DNA of 14,137 bases from Eubacterium sp. (GCA_017445525.1 JAFSTZ010000117.1:1-14137), one strand, 5' to 3'; shown: positions 1 to 7,050, counted from the first letter of the stretch. Translations and numbers: made by a program. The notes: generated by a model from the sequence alone, not told the origin.

Positions 1-157
1 CGAAGAGTGTGATTAGCACGATATGGTGATGAGATTTAACGGGATAAGATTGTTTCATCAATAAGATTCGAGATGTGTATGAGTATTCCGACCGGACACG
101 CTACAATCTGTCAAATATATGAAAAAAGAATGATCATAAATATGAGGAGGAAGAAAG

Positions 158-1243
158 ATGAGTGAGAAATTAAAAGCAGGCATACTTGGAGGTACCGGTA
201 TGGTGGGACAGAGATTTATATCTCTGCTTGCCGATCATCCGTGGTTTGAGGTGGCAGCCATCGCTGCAAGTCCGAGGAGCGCCGGAAAAACATATGAAGA
301 GGCAGTAGGCGACAGATGGAAGATGGATACGCCGATGCCCGAAGTAGTAAAGAATATAATCGTGAAAAACGTAAACGAGGTAGAGGCTGTTGCATCGGAG
401 GTTGATTTCTGTTTTTCTGCTGTTGATATGACCAAAGATGAGATAAAGAAGATCGAAGAGGATTATGCGAAGACTGAAACGCCTGTTGTATCAAACAACA
501 GTGCACATCGTTGGACTCCTGATGTCCCCATGATCATACCGGAGATAAATCCCGGGCATCTCGAGGTCATCGAGGCACAGAAAAAGAGGCTGGGAACGAC
601 CAACGGATTTATCTGCGTAAAGCCAAACTGCTCTATACAAAGCTATACGCCCGTTCTTACCGCATGGAAGAAGTGGGAGCCTGAGGTAGCGGTAGTGACC
701 ACCTATCAGGCTATATCCGGTGCAGGAAAGACCTTTAAGGACTGGCCGGAGATGGAGCACAACATCATCCCGTATATCGGCGGTGAGGAAGAGAAGAGTG
801 AGAAGGAGCCGCTCAGAGTATGGGGACATGTTGAGAACGGAGTTATCGTTCCGGCTGAGGATCCTATCATAACCAGTCAGTGTATAAGAGTACCGGTGTT
901 AAACGGTCATACCGCAGCGGCATTTGTAAATCTCAAAAATAAAGCGACAAAGGAAGAGCTGATTGAGGCTATGGTATCTTTTTCAGGAGAACCTCAGAGT
1001 TTGGGACTTCCGAGTGCACCCAAGCAGTTCATCAGATATATGGAGGAGGATGACAGACCTCAGGTCGCTTTGGATGTGGACTATGAGCGTGGATACGGTA
1101 TCAGTATCGGACGTCTGCGTGAGGATTCATACTTTGACTGGAAGTTTGTAGGTCTCTCACACAATACTGTCAGAGGAGCAGCAGGCGGTGGTGTGTTGAT
1201 GGCCGAGCTTTTGAAAGCAAAGGGATTTCTTGTCGCAAAATAA
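158..1243 (+). CDS. asd: Aspartate-semialdehyde dehydrogenase
   Basis: This enzyme reduces 4-aspartyl phosphate to aspartate semialdehyde with NADPH, the branch point to lysine/diaminopimelate, threonine and methionine; it is cytosolic. The sequence shows an N-terminal Rossmann glycine motif (GGTGMVGQRF, residues 11-20), the nucleophile cysteine in KPNCSIQ (Cys158), and the catalytic histidine region RVPVLNGHTAAAF (His251), with a C-terminal NTVRGAAGGG segment. The long form, about 360 residues with insertions around the active site, resembles the archaeal/fungal-type branch of the family rather than the E. coli type. The start is well supported by GAGGAGG about 8 nt upstream. The 157 nt before it contain no open frame and no promoter or riboswitch I recognise. 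No gene overlaps; the next gene starts 121 nt downstream with its own likely promoter, so asd appears to end its transcript here, although no clear hairpin terminator follows. Confidence 0.96.
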   Translation: MSEKLKAGILGGTGMVGQRFISLLADHPWFEVAAIAASPRSAGKTYEEAVGDRWKMDTPMPEVVKNIIVKNVNEVEAVASEVDFCFSAVDMTKDEIKKIEEDYAKTETPVVSNNSAHRWTPDVPMIIPEINPGHLEVIEAQKKRLGTTNGFICVKPNCSIQSYTPVLTAWKKWEPEVAVVTTYQAISGAGKTFKDWPEMEHNIIPYIGGEEEKSEKEPLRVWGHVENGVIVPAEDPIITSQCIRVPVLNGHTAAAFVNLKNKATKEELIEAMVSFSGEPQSLGLPSAPKQFIRYMEEDDRPQVALDVDYERGYGISIGRLREDSYFDWKFVGLSHNTVRGAAGGGVLMAELLKAKGFLVAK

Positions 1244-1260
1244 AATAATTTTCGTATAAT
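1230..1260 (+). promoter_or_regulatory. Possible sigma-A promoter for the GGDEF gene
   Basis: A perfect TATAAT (1255-1260) lies just after the asd stop. The best -35 is TTGTCG (1230-1235) with a 19-nt spacer, which is long, so the -35 assignment is weak. It would give a leader of about 100 nt before the gene at 1365. I see no c-di-GMP riboswitch in that leader. Confidence 0.4.
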
Positions 1261-1364
1261 AGTGTAAGAGATAAAACAGCTCATCGGAATGATCCATCCC
1301 GACCATCTATCTGATAACAGCGAGAATATACGATCACTATGTAGGAAAGGAGGTAGATGCTTAT

Positions 1365-3026
1365 ATGTATTATTCCAGCTTTGGGATGCTTGCATTGATA
1401 CTTCATTCTATCATAAACTATGAGTATCTCTGGAACAGCAAATATAAGACAGTCTATCTCCCTTCCAGGAGGTATAGATCCTTTTTGATCGTGGTTGGTA
1501 TCTATTATATCTCGGATATCTTATGGGGTTTTTTGTATGAATTCGGTGATGTATCCTTAGTTTATACTGATACGTTGGTTTACTTTTTATCGATGGGATT
1601 GTCAGTTCTATTGTGGACTAGATTTGTAGTTGCGTATCTGGATCAGAAAGGAGCTTTTGGCAGGTTTATAACCTATGCCGGATGGATTATTTTTTCATTC
1701 CTGATCGCAAGTCTTTTGGTAAATGTGTTTTGTCCGTTTATCTTTAGGTTTGGTGAAGATAAGAGTTATTATCCCGGCTATGGACGTTATATACTTCTTG
1801 CCTTACAGGTTGTGCTTTTTGTGCTTACCTCGATAAATACATTGGTTGTAGCAATTAAAAATGAAGGAAGGGAACGCATAAGAAACAAAACCATAGGTGT
1901 TTCCGGACTTATGATGTCTGTATTTATTGTGCTGCAGACATTGTTCCCGCTGCTTCCTCTGTATGCGATAGGGGTACTGATAGCGACGTGCTTGATACAT
2001 ATTTTTGTTGAGGAGGACGTAAAGCTTGATCATGCGCTGGAGCTGAGGGAGGCACGTAAAGAAGTCGAGCGGGAGCACATGGAGACTATCCGGGAGAAAC
2101 AGAAAAATATAACCTTTAGTCGTATCGCCGAAAGTCTCGCTTCAAAGTATGATCTGATCTACTATGTTGATACTGTTGATAACAGTTATGTAGGATATGC
2201 TTCCAATGATTTTTACGGACGTCTGGAGGTAAAGACATCCGGAGATGATTATTTTAAGGAGGTAACTGAATATCTCGAAAAAAGGCTGTATTACAAGGAT
2301 CGTGAACGTGTTTTCACCTTTACGAATAAGGATTATCTGAAAACTGCACTGGAAAATCAAAAACAGTTTACGGCTGATTACCGCCTGGTTATGGATGGTA
2401 AGATCGTATATAAGCGTGTTTTTGTCAGAGAATCAAACAGTGGAGAGCACTTTATCATCGGATATGAGGATGTAGATGAAGAGATACGTCGTGAGATGGA
2501 ACATCGAAAGGAACTGCATGACGAGAAGGTTCTGGCAAGGCAGGATGAGCTGACCGGAACCAAAAACAAGACAGCGTATGCCGAGCATGAACAGTTTTTG
2601 CAGGAAAACCTGGATATGGATAAAACCTGCAAGCCGTTTGCCATGGTAGTATGTGATATAAACGATCTTAAGCTCATAAATGATACGATCGGGCACAAAG
2701 CCGGTGATGATTATATCAGAAGCGCATCAAAGCTTCTGTGTGATACGTTTGTTCACAGTCCGGTTTTCCGTATCGGCGGAGACGAGTTTGTGATATATCT
2801 GAGCGGAGAGGATTATATCGCCAGGGAGGAGCTGGTCGGACGCCTGCGTGTGAAGGTGTTTGAAAACATGATAAAAAAAGACGGTCCGGTTATAGCTGTC
2901 GGCTTGGGGATATACGAAGCCGGACAGGATATGCGTGTGAGTGATGTATTTGACAGAGCTGACAAGATGATGTATGTGAATAAGCATGAATTAAAAGAGG
3001 AAAAAAATAGTAACAAAAATGAATGA
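1365..3026 (+). CDS. Membrane-anchored diguanylate cyclase (7TM-PAS-like-GGDEF)
   Basis: Predicted to make cyclic di-GMP from two GTP at the inner face of the membrane in response to an unknown signal. Residues 1-217 contain about seven hydrophobic helices; a charged, probably coiled-coil linker follows (about 222-250); residues 255-375 look like a divergent PAS-type sensor fold; a second helical linker leads to a GGDEF domain (about 385-545). The cyclase signature is intact: DELTGTKNK start, DINDLKLINDTIGHKAGDD, and RIGGDEF with GGDEF at 471-475. The product-inhibition I-site RxxD that normally sits just upstream is absent (FVHS at the expected place). No EAL or HD-GYP domain is present. The start is supported by AAGGAGG about 10 nt upstream. 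It is monocistronic: its own candidate promoter precedes it and a terminator begins 10 nt after the stop. The activating signal cannot be told from sequence. Confidence 0.9.
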   Translation: MYYSSFGMLALILHSIINYEYLWNSKYKTVYLPSRRYRSFLIVVGIYYISDILWGFLYEFGDVSLVYTDTLVYFLSMGLSVLLWTRFVVAYLDQKGAFGRFITYAGWIIFSFLIASLLVNVFCPFIFRFGEDKSYYPGYGRYILLALQVVLFVLTSINTLVVAIKNEGRERIRNKTIGVSGLMMSVFIVLQTLFPLLPLYAIGVLIATCLIHIFVEEDVKLDHALELREARKEVEREHMETIREKQKNITFSRIAESLASKYDLIYYVDTVDNSYVGYASNDFYGRLEVKTSGDDYFKEVTEYLEKRLYYKDRERVFTFTNKDYLKTALENQKQFTADYRLVMDGKIVYKRVFVRESNSGEHFIIGYEDVDEEIRREMEHRKELHDEKVLARQDELTGTKNKTAYAEHEQFLQENLDMDKTCKPFAMVVCDINDLKLINDTIGHKAGDDYIRSASKLLCDTFVHSPVFRIGGDEFVIYLSGEDYIAREELVGRLRVKVFENMIKKDGPVIAVGLGIYEAGQDMRVSDVFDRADKMMYVNKHELKEEKNSNKNE

Positions 3027-3029
3027 TAG

Positions 3030-3162
3030 TTCAGAGCCCTCGCATCTGCGGGGGCATTTTTATGCACACGCCCGCAGCTGCATGAGGGTGGCGCAGACGA
3101 GTAGGAAGATAAATCCTTTGCTCGAGTGCACACGCCTGTACAAGGATTTTCGAGGCTCTGAA
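3030..3162. repeat. 133-bp inverted-repeat-bounded structured element
   Basis: The ends are complementary: TTCAGAGCC (3030-3038) with GGCTCTGAA (3154-3162), extended by TCG/CGA after a bulged C. Inside, CTGCGGG (3046-3052) pairs with CCCGCAG (3071-3077), capped by GCAT-TTTT-ATGC. A second arm is GGCG/CGCC (3090-3093/3133-3136), CGAG/CTCG (3098-3101/3121-3124) and AGGA/TCCT (3103-3106/3114-3117). A competing 8-bp pairing joins AAATCCTT (3111-3118) to AAGGATTT (3142-3149). The 10-mer TGCACACGCC occurs twice (3063-3072, 3127-3136). This may be a dispersed palindromic repeat or a small structured RNA; I do not recognise a named family, and no target-site duplication is visible. Confidence 0.55.
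3036..3061 (+). terminator. Intrinsic terminator of the GGDEF gene
   Basis: The stem GCCCTCGC (3036-3043) pairs with GCGGGGGC (3048-3055), 8 bp including one G-U pair, with loop ATCT and a run of T at 3057-3061. It lies 10 nt after the stop codon. The same bases can instead take part in longer alternative stems of the surrounding element. Confidence 0.75.
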
Positions 3163-3179
3163 TGCCAAGAAATAAAAGG

Positions 3180-3208
3180 TTGAAATCTGATGGAAAAAGT
3201 GGTAATAT
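3180..3208 (+). promoter_or_regulatory. Sigma-A promoter of the Nudix-pyr operon
   Basis: TTGAAA (3180-3185) and TAATAT (3203-3208) are separated by exactly 17 nt. Transcription would start near 3215, leaving a leader of under 20 nt before the ATG at 3232. That leaves no room for a PyrR-type attenuator. Confidence 0.7.
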
Positions 3209-3231
3209 AGCAGTTATAGGAGGAAGACAGG

Positions 3232-3693
3232 ATGGAAAGATTTAAACTGCTTGTAAAAGGTATAGTAAGATATCAGGATACTTATCTTGTTGTGGAAAGA
3301 TGGTATGATGATCGTATATTCGATCCGTATCAGTGGGAGTTTCTAGATGGAGTGCTGGAGTTCGGTGAGACGCCGGAGGCAGCGGTATGCAGAGTTGTAA
3401 ATGAGAGAACAGGGCTGAACGTCGAGGTTGTCAGACCGTTGTATACATGGGGATTTACCGCCGGTGAGCTCTGCACCTGCGGCATAGCATTTTTATGCGA
3501 CTCTCTCTCACCGGAGACCGTGCTATCGGAGGATCTGCACGATTCCAAGTGGGTGACCAAGGATGAGCTGCCGGAAACCATCTCCAATAAAAATGTTGTG
3601 GACGATATAAGAAACTGTGGGTTGATCGAGGATTTCGGCATCGAGGATTTCGGAGATCTGGACCTGTTTGTCGATCCGATGGATATAGAGTGA
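3232..3693 (+). CDS. Nudix-fold protein with degenerate Nudix box
   Basis: A 153-residue Nudix-fold protein. The family hydrolyses nucleoside diphosphates linked to another group, or senses such compounds. The fold is visible: FKLLVKGIVRY...YLVVERW strand, then the box at residues 40-62 (G40, E46, R54, G61, L62). Against GX5EX7REUXEEXGU the box reads R54-V-V-N-E58-R59, so the first and last glutamates of REUXEE are Val55 and Arg59. Those glutamates bind catalytic metal, so hydrolysis is doubtful; a ligand-sensing or altered role is possible. The C-terminus is acidic and carries a duplicated IEDFG pentapeptide. AGGAGG lies 6 nt or so upstream of the ATG. It is the first gene behind the operon promoter and its stop nearly abuts pyrF, suggesting a link with nucleotide metabolism, but the substrate is unknown. 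Confidence 0.85.
   Translation: MERFKLLVKGIVRYQDTYLVVERWYDDRIFDPYQWEFLDGVLEFGETPEAAVCRVVNERTGLNVEVVRPLYTWGFTAGELCTCGIAFLCDSLSPETVLSEDLHDSKWVTKDELPETISNKNVVDDIRNCGLIEDFGIEDFGDLDLFVDPMDIE
3625..3654 (+). repeat. Two-copy 15-bp tandem repeat in the Nudix gene
   Basis: Positions 3625-3639 and 3640-3654 are the same 15-mer except for the last base (C versus A). They encode IEDFG twice near the C-terminus. This is consistent with a recent in-frame duplication by slippage. Confidence 0.85.
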
Positions 3694-3707
3694 GAGGGAG
3701 CTTTGGT

Positions 3708-4706
3708 ATGATATCGAATCTTATAAACAAAATAAAGGAAAAAGATGCGCCGGTGGTTGTGGGACTGGATCCCATGCTTTCGTATATTCCGTCATTTATC
3801 ATTGACAAGGCGATCAGCGAGTACAGAGAGACACTGGAGGCGGCAGGAGAAGCCGTATGGCAGTATAATAAAGCAATAGTCGATGCCGTATATGATCTGA
3901 TCCCGGCAGTAAAGCCGCAGATCGCCATGTATGAGCAGTTTGGTATACCGGGGCTTATCGCTTTTGACAAAACAGTTAACTATTGCAGGGAAAAAGGTCT
4001 TGTAGTCATCGGAGATATAAAGAGGGGAGATATCGGTTCCACCTCCGAGGCTTATGCAAACGGACATATCGGCTCTGTTACTGTCGGAGGGACTGAACTC
4101 AGCGGGTTTAAAGAGGATATGGTAACTGTCAATCCTTATCTGGGAACTGACGGTGTAAAGCCCTTTGTCGATGCTTGTAAAAAGCATGATAAGGGAATAT
4201 TTGTACTGGTGAAGACATCCAATCCGTCATCGGGTGAGTTTCAGGACAGACTTGTGTCGGATGCATCGGGTGACGAGATAGATGATGTCGGGGATGTGGC
4301 TGCTCTTGACGGTGTTGCGCTCGGAGACCTTACAAGAGGAGGCAAACCGCTTTATGAGTTGGTTGCTGACAAGGTAAACGAGTGGGGTTCTGACTGTATG
4401 GACGGCGATTACTCAAACGTCGGAGCTGTCGTGGGCGCAACTTATCCTGAGATGGGAGCGAAGCTTCGCAAGCTGATGCCTCATACTTATATCCTGGTTC
4501 CCGGGTACGGCGCACAGGGAGGCACCGCAGATACCCTGAGACCGTACTTTAATGACGATGGATTGGGAGCGATAGTGAACTCTTCGCGCGGTATCATCTG
4601 TGCATATAAACAGGATAAATACTCCGGCTTCGGTGATGCCGGATTCGCCGATGCTTCCAGACAGGCTGTTGTTGATATGATAGATGATATCAGATCGATC
4701 TTTTAA
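3708..4706 (+). CDS. pyrF: Orotidine 5'-phosphate decarboxylase (type 2)
   Basis: Catalyses the last step of UMP synthesis, decarboxylating OMP. Residues 1-40 give the substrate motif VVVGLDPML; the catalytic charge network is in GDIKRGDIGSTSEAYA (Asp103, Lys105, Asp108); TVNPYLGTDGVKPF, LVKTSNPSSGEFQ and LVPGYGAQGGT mark the other barrel loops, as in the group 2 enzymes. At 332 residues it is longer than the usual 300-310, owing to an acidic insertion near residues 183-211 before KPLYELVADKV. I chose the ATG at 3708 because AGGGAG sits 7 nt upstream and the fold starts at MISNLINKIKEK; an in-frame GTG at 3690, overlapping the previous stop, would add six residues. It directly follows the Nudix gene and is translationally close to it, so they are probably co-transcribed. 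Confidence 0.94.
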   Translation: MISNLINKIKEKDAPVVVGLDPMLSYIPSFIIDKAISEYRETLEAAGEAVWQYNKAIVDAVYDLIPAVKPQIAMYEQFGIPGLIAFDKTVNYCREKGLVVIGDIKRGDIGSTSEAYANGHIGSVTVGGTELSGFKEDMVTVNPYLGTDGVKPFVDACKKHDKGIFVLVKTSNPSSGEFQDRLVSDASGDEIDDVGDVAALDGVALGDLTRGGKPLYELVADKVNEWGSDCMDGDYSNVGAVVGATYPEMGAKLRKLMPHTYILVPGYGAQGGTADTLRPYFNDDGLGAIVNSSRGIICAYKQDKYSGFGDAGFADASRQAVVDMIDDIRSIF

Positions 4707-4727
4707 AAAAGTTGGTGATAAAAATGG

Positions 4728-4844
4728 ATGGAAATATCTGAAACTATGCATAAGAAGATTGATCTGATAGATGTTAGTCAGATTGAGCCGGCATCAAGGG
4801 TAGAAACGGAGGTAATGGAAACAGGGATTAGGATATATGGTTAA
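4728..4844 (+). pseudogene. MntA antitoxin remnant (C-terminal fragment)
   Basis: A 38-residue open frame starts at ATG 4728 and ends at TAA 4842-4844. It contains KKIDLIDVSQIEP and ends EVMETGIRIYG, which resembles the C-terminal end of MNT-type nucleotidyltransferase antitoxins (the strand giving vDLvDl and the final helix with a GxxLY-like ending). The nucleotidyltransferase catalytic region (GSxxxG...DxD) is entirely missing; only about 20 nt separate this frame from pyrF. Its stop codon overlaps the ribosome site of the HepT-family gene, the spacing expected of an mntA-hepT pair. I infer a 5'-truncated antitoxin gene. Whether it is translated is unknown: no good ribosome site precedes 4728. 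The identification rests on my reading of a short segment plus context. Confidence 0.6.
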
Positions 4845-4855
4845 GGAGGTAGTTT

Positions 4856-5194
4856 ATGAGTGGAAAGGATAGGCAGGTTATTGAAAAGATCATCAAACAC
4901 ATAGAGCGCATCCTAAAGTACAGTCACGGGTTTGAATCTCTTGAGGATTTTCAAAAGGGTAATCTGAGTGTGGACGGATGCGTTTTCAATCTTATGCAGA
5001 TAGGTGAATTAGCCAAGGTGGGTCTGAGTGATGATGTTAAACAGCAGATAAAGGGAGTACAGTGGAACAGGATATACGGTATCAGAGAAAAAGTATTGGA
5101 TGAAAGGGCGGGAGTAAGAATAGATGTTGTTTGGGAAATGACCAGAGAAAGATTACCGATCCTGTTGACTGAGTTTAAGAACTTTATTAAGTAG
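4856..5194 (+). CDS. HepT-like (DUF86) HEPN protein, RNase motif lost
   Basis: A 112-residue all-helical protein of the HepT/DUF86 family, whose active members are HEPN ribonuclease toxins held in check by MntA. Family marks are FNLMQIGELA (residues 44-53), VQWNRIYGIREKV (68-80) and the VVWEMTRERLPILL tail. The conserved RX4HXY motif, expected after the GxR, reads R77-EKVL-D82-E-R84: the arginine remains but histidine and tyrosine are replaced by Asp and Arg. RNase activity, and modification of the tyrosine by MntA, are therefore unlikely. The length is normal for the family. A strong AAGGAGG lies 6 nt before the ATG and overlaps the end of the upstream MntA fragment. The gene sits between pyrF and pyrK in the same direction. 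It could be a decaying relic or a domesticated non-catalytic protein. Confidence 0.8.
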   Translation: MSGKDRQVIEKIIKHIERILKYSHGFESLEDFQKGNLSVDGCVFNLMQIGELAKVGLSDDVKQQIKGVQWNRIYGIREKVLDERAGVRIDVVWEMTRERLPILLTEFKNFIK

Positions 5195-5264
5195 TGATAT
5201 GCTTTATAGATCATAACAGAATGCAGAATAATCTTTTACAGAACATAATACAGTAGAGGTAAAA

Positions 5265-6119
5265 ATGAGTAAGACGATATCATATTGTGAAGTAATAGAA
5301 TCAGGCAGACTGGCACCGGATGTTTTTTCTATGTGGCTGGATGCCGGTGAAATAGCTGCAAATGCTAAAGCGGGACAGTTCGTCTCGCTTTATCCGCGTG
5401 ATGGAGCGCATCTGTTACCAAGACCTATCAGTATCTGTGAGATAGATGAGAAGGGCGGCAGGTTGAGGCTTGTCTACAGGGTGGCCGGATATGGAACCGA
5501 TGAGTTTTCCAGACTAAGCCCGGGAAGCATAGTCAGGGTTATGGGACCTTTGGGTAACGGTTTTCCTGTTTTGGAAAATATAAATAAAAATCGTAAAAAT
5601 ACGATACTTATCGGTGGAGGAATAGGTATTCCGCCCATGCTTTCGGTGGCAAAGGACATCAGAAACCTCGCACTTGACAGTGAGGATTGCAAGATAACAA
5701 CAGTTCTGGGATACAGAGACAGGCATATTTTTCTATCTGACGACTTATACGAATTGTCTGACGTCTTGCTGACGGCCACTGATGACGGCAGCAGAGGGAC
5801 ACACGGAACGGTGATCGATGCGCTGGACGAGTGGTTTGATCCGGAAGTACCTTTTGATGTTCCGGTTGGTTCCGCCATAGGGGCTTCATACGTGGTATAC
5901 GCCTGTGGTCCTATGCCGATGCTGAGAGGTGTCAAGACATGGGCGTCAGAACATGGTATGGCAGCCTGGATATCGATGGAGGAGAGGATGGCATGCGGCA
6001 TCGGTGCCTGCCTCGGATGTGTGTGCAAGTCGGTCGATACTGATGAGCATTCCCAGGTGAACAACAAGAGAGTATGCGCCGACGGACCGGTGTTTAATGC
6101 TGATGAGGTGCTGTTATGA
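5265..6119 (+). CDS. pyrK: Dihydroorotate dehydrogenase electron transfer subunit
   Basis: PyrK passes electrons from dihydroorotate oxidation in PyrD to NAD+ through FAD and a [2Fe-2S] cluster, in a cytosolic PyrD2-PyrK2 complex. The FAD site shows as RPISIC (from Arg53) with YRVAGYGT; the pyridine nucleotide domain has GGGIGIPP (117-124) and YACGPMPML. Cluster ligands are the cysteines of CGIGACLGC (Cys244, Cys249, Cys252) plus Cys271; an extra Cys254 follows. At 284 residues it is somewhat longer than the usual 250-265, with extra residues around FDPEVPFDVPVGS before the ACGP motif. The start is preceded by AGAGGT. Its stop overlaps the pyrD start by 4 nt (ATGA), the usual sign of translational coupling and equal subunit output. 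A 70-nt gap separates it from the HepT-like gene, with no clear promoter in it. Confidence 0.96.
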   Translation: MSKTISYCEVIESGRLAPDVFSMWLDAGEIAANAKAGQFVSLYPRDGAHLLPRPISICEIDEKGGRLRLVYRVAGYGTDEFSRLSPGSIVRVMGPLGNGFPVLENINKNRKNTILIGGGIGIPPMLSVAKDIRNLALDSEDCKITTVLGYRDRHIFLSDDLYELSDVLLTATDDGSRGTHGTVIDALDEWFDPEVPFDVPVGSAIGASYVVYACGPMPMLRGVKTWASEHGMAAWISMEERMACGIGACLGCVCKSVDTDEHSQVNNKRVCADGPVFNADEVLL

Positions 6120-7033
6120 GTGAATTATTAAAAGTGAGCTTTGCCGGAATAGAGTTTGAGAATCCCATAACCACTGCGTCCGGGACCTTCGGCTCGGGTA
6201 TGGAGTACAGTGAGTTTACTGATATAGCGAGGCTTGGTGCGGTGACGACAAAGGGAGTCGCCGACCATCCGTGGGAGGGCAATCCGACTCCGAGAGTTGC
6301 GGAGACCCCGTCCGGTATGCTGAACGCTATTGGTCTTCAGAATCCGGGAGTGAAGACATTTATAAACAGAGACCTTCCGTTTTTGAAAGAGATGGGAGCA
6401 AAGGTGATAGTAAATGTCTGCGGTCACTCCGAGGAGGAATATGTCAATGTAGTAAAAAGGCTTGCCAAGGATGATGTCAGAGATGATATAGCACTGCTCG
6501 AGATCAATATCTCCTGTCCGAACGTCAAAGAGGGCGGTATCGCTTTCGGTCAGAAACCGGAGATGGCGGAGGCGATAACAAAGGCTGTAAAAAGGGAAGC
6601 GGCTCAGCCTGTCGTGATGAAGCTCTCACCGAACGTAACTGATATAACCGAGATGGCGAAGGCAGTTGAAACAGGCGGAGCAGATGGCATTTCTCTAATT
6701 AATACTATCACAGGTATGAAGATAGATATAAATCGGAAGAAGATACTACTTGCCAATCAGACGGGAGGACTCTCGGGACCGGCTATCCATCCTGTAGCAG
6801 TCAGGATGGTGTATCAGGTTTCGCACGCTGTAGAGCTTCCCATCATAGGTATGGGCGGTGTACAGTCGGTAGATGATGCTCTGGAGCTTATGATGGCCGG
6901 AGCTACCATGGTCGCCGTCGGAACGGCAAACTTCTATCATCCCACGATAACTACCGAGATCATAGATGGGATGGAGAGATACGTAACTGAGAACGGTTTA
7001 GACAGTATAAATGACATCATAGGGTGCGTGTGA
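6116..7033 (+). CDS. pyrD: Dihydroorotate dehydrogenase, type 1B catalytic subunit
   Basis: Oxidises dihydroorotate to orotate using FMN, the fourth step of pyrimidine synthesis; type 1B enzymes work with PyrK and NAD+. The order of motifs is typical: TASGTFGSGMEY near the N-terminus, TPSGMLNAIGLQNPG, the catalytic loop NISCPNVKEGG with the active-site base Cys134, VVMKLSPNVTDI, SLINTITGMKID, and the FMN phosphate site GMGGVQS...VGTANF. The 305-residue length is normal. The start overlaps the pyrK stop. The transcript ends at a strong terminator about 75 nt downstream; pyrE, which often follows in clostridia, is not in the window. Confidence 0.97.
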   Translation: MSELLKVSFAGIEFENPITTASGTFGSGMEYSEFTDIARLGAVTTKGVADHPWEGNPTPRVAETPSGMLNAIGLQNPGVKTFINRDLPFLKEMGAKVIVNVCGHSEEEYVNVVKRLAKDDVRDDIALLEINISCPNVKEGGIAFGQKPEMAEAITKAVKREAAQPVVMKLSPNVTDITEMAKAVETGGADGISLINTITGMKIDINRKKILLANQTGGLSGPAIHPVAVRMVYQVSHAVELPIIGMGGVQSVDDALELMMAGATMVAVGTANFYHPTITTEIIDGMERYVTENGLDSINDIIGCV

Positions 7034-7050
7034 TTCAGGCCGAATGTTTA

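Noticed and set aside
1..157. Lysine riboswitch or 3' end of an upstream gene before asd
   Set aside because: All plus frames hit stops early, and lysine riboswitch core elements are not visible; the stretch is short and may be cut by the window edge.
2813..3133. Minus-strand open frame covering the GGDEF end and part of the 3030-3162 element
   Set aside because: It is antisense to the GGDEF domain and its remaining part is made of the structured repeat; no coding support.
3030..3162. 6S RNA, SRP RNA or c-di-GMP riboswitch
   Set aside because: The conserved 6S bubble, the SRP GGAAG/AGCA loop and the GEMM core could not be found; the position after a gene also does not fit a riboswitch.
5474..6067. 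A 197-codon open frame on the minus strand opposite pyrK
   Set aside because: It is fully inside pyrK and shows no domain-like pattern; a shadow frame.
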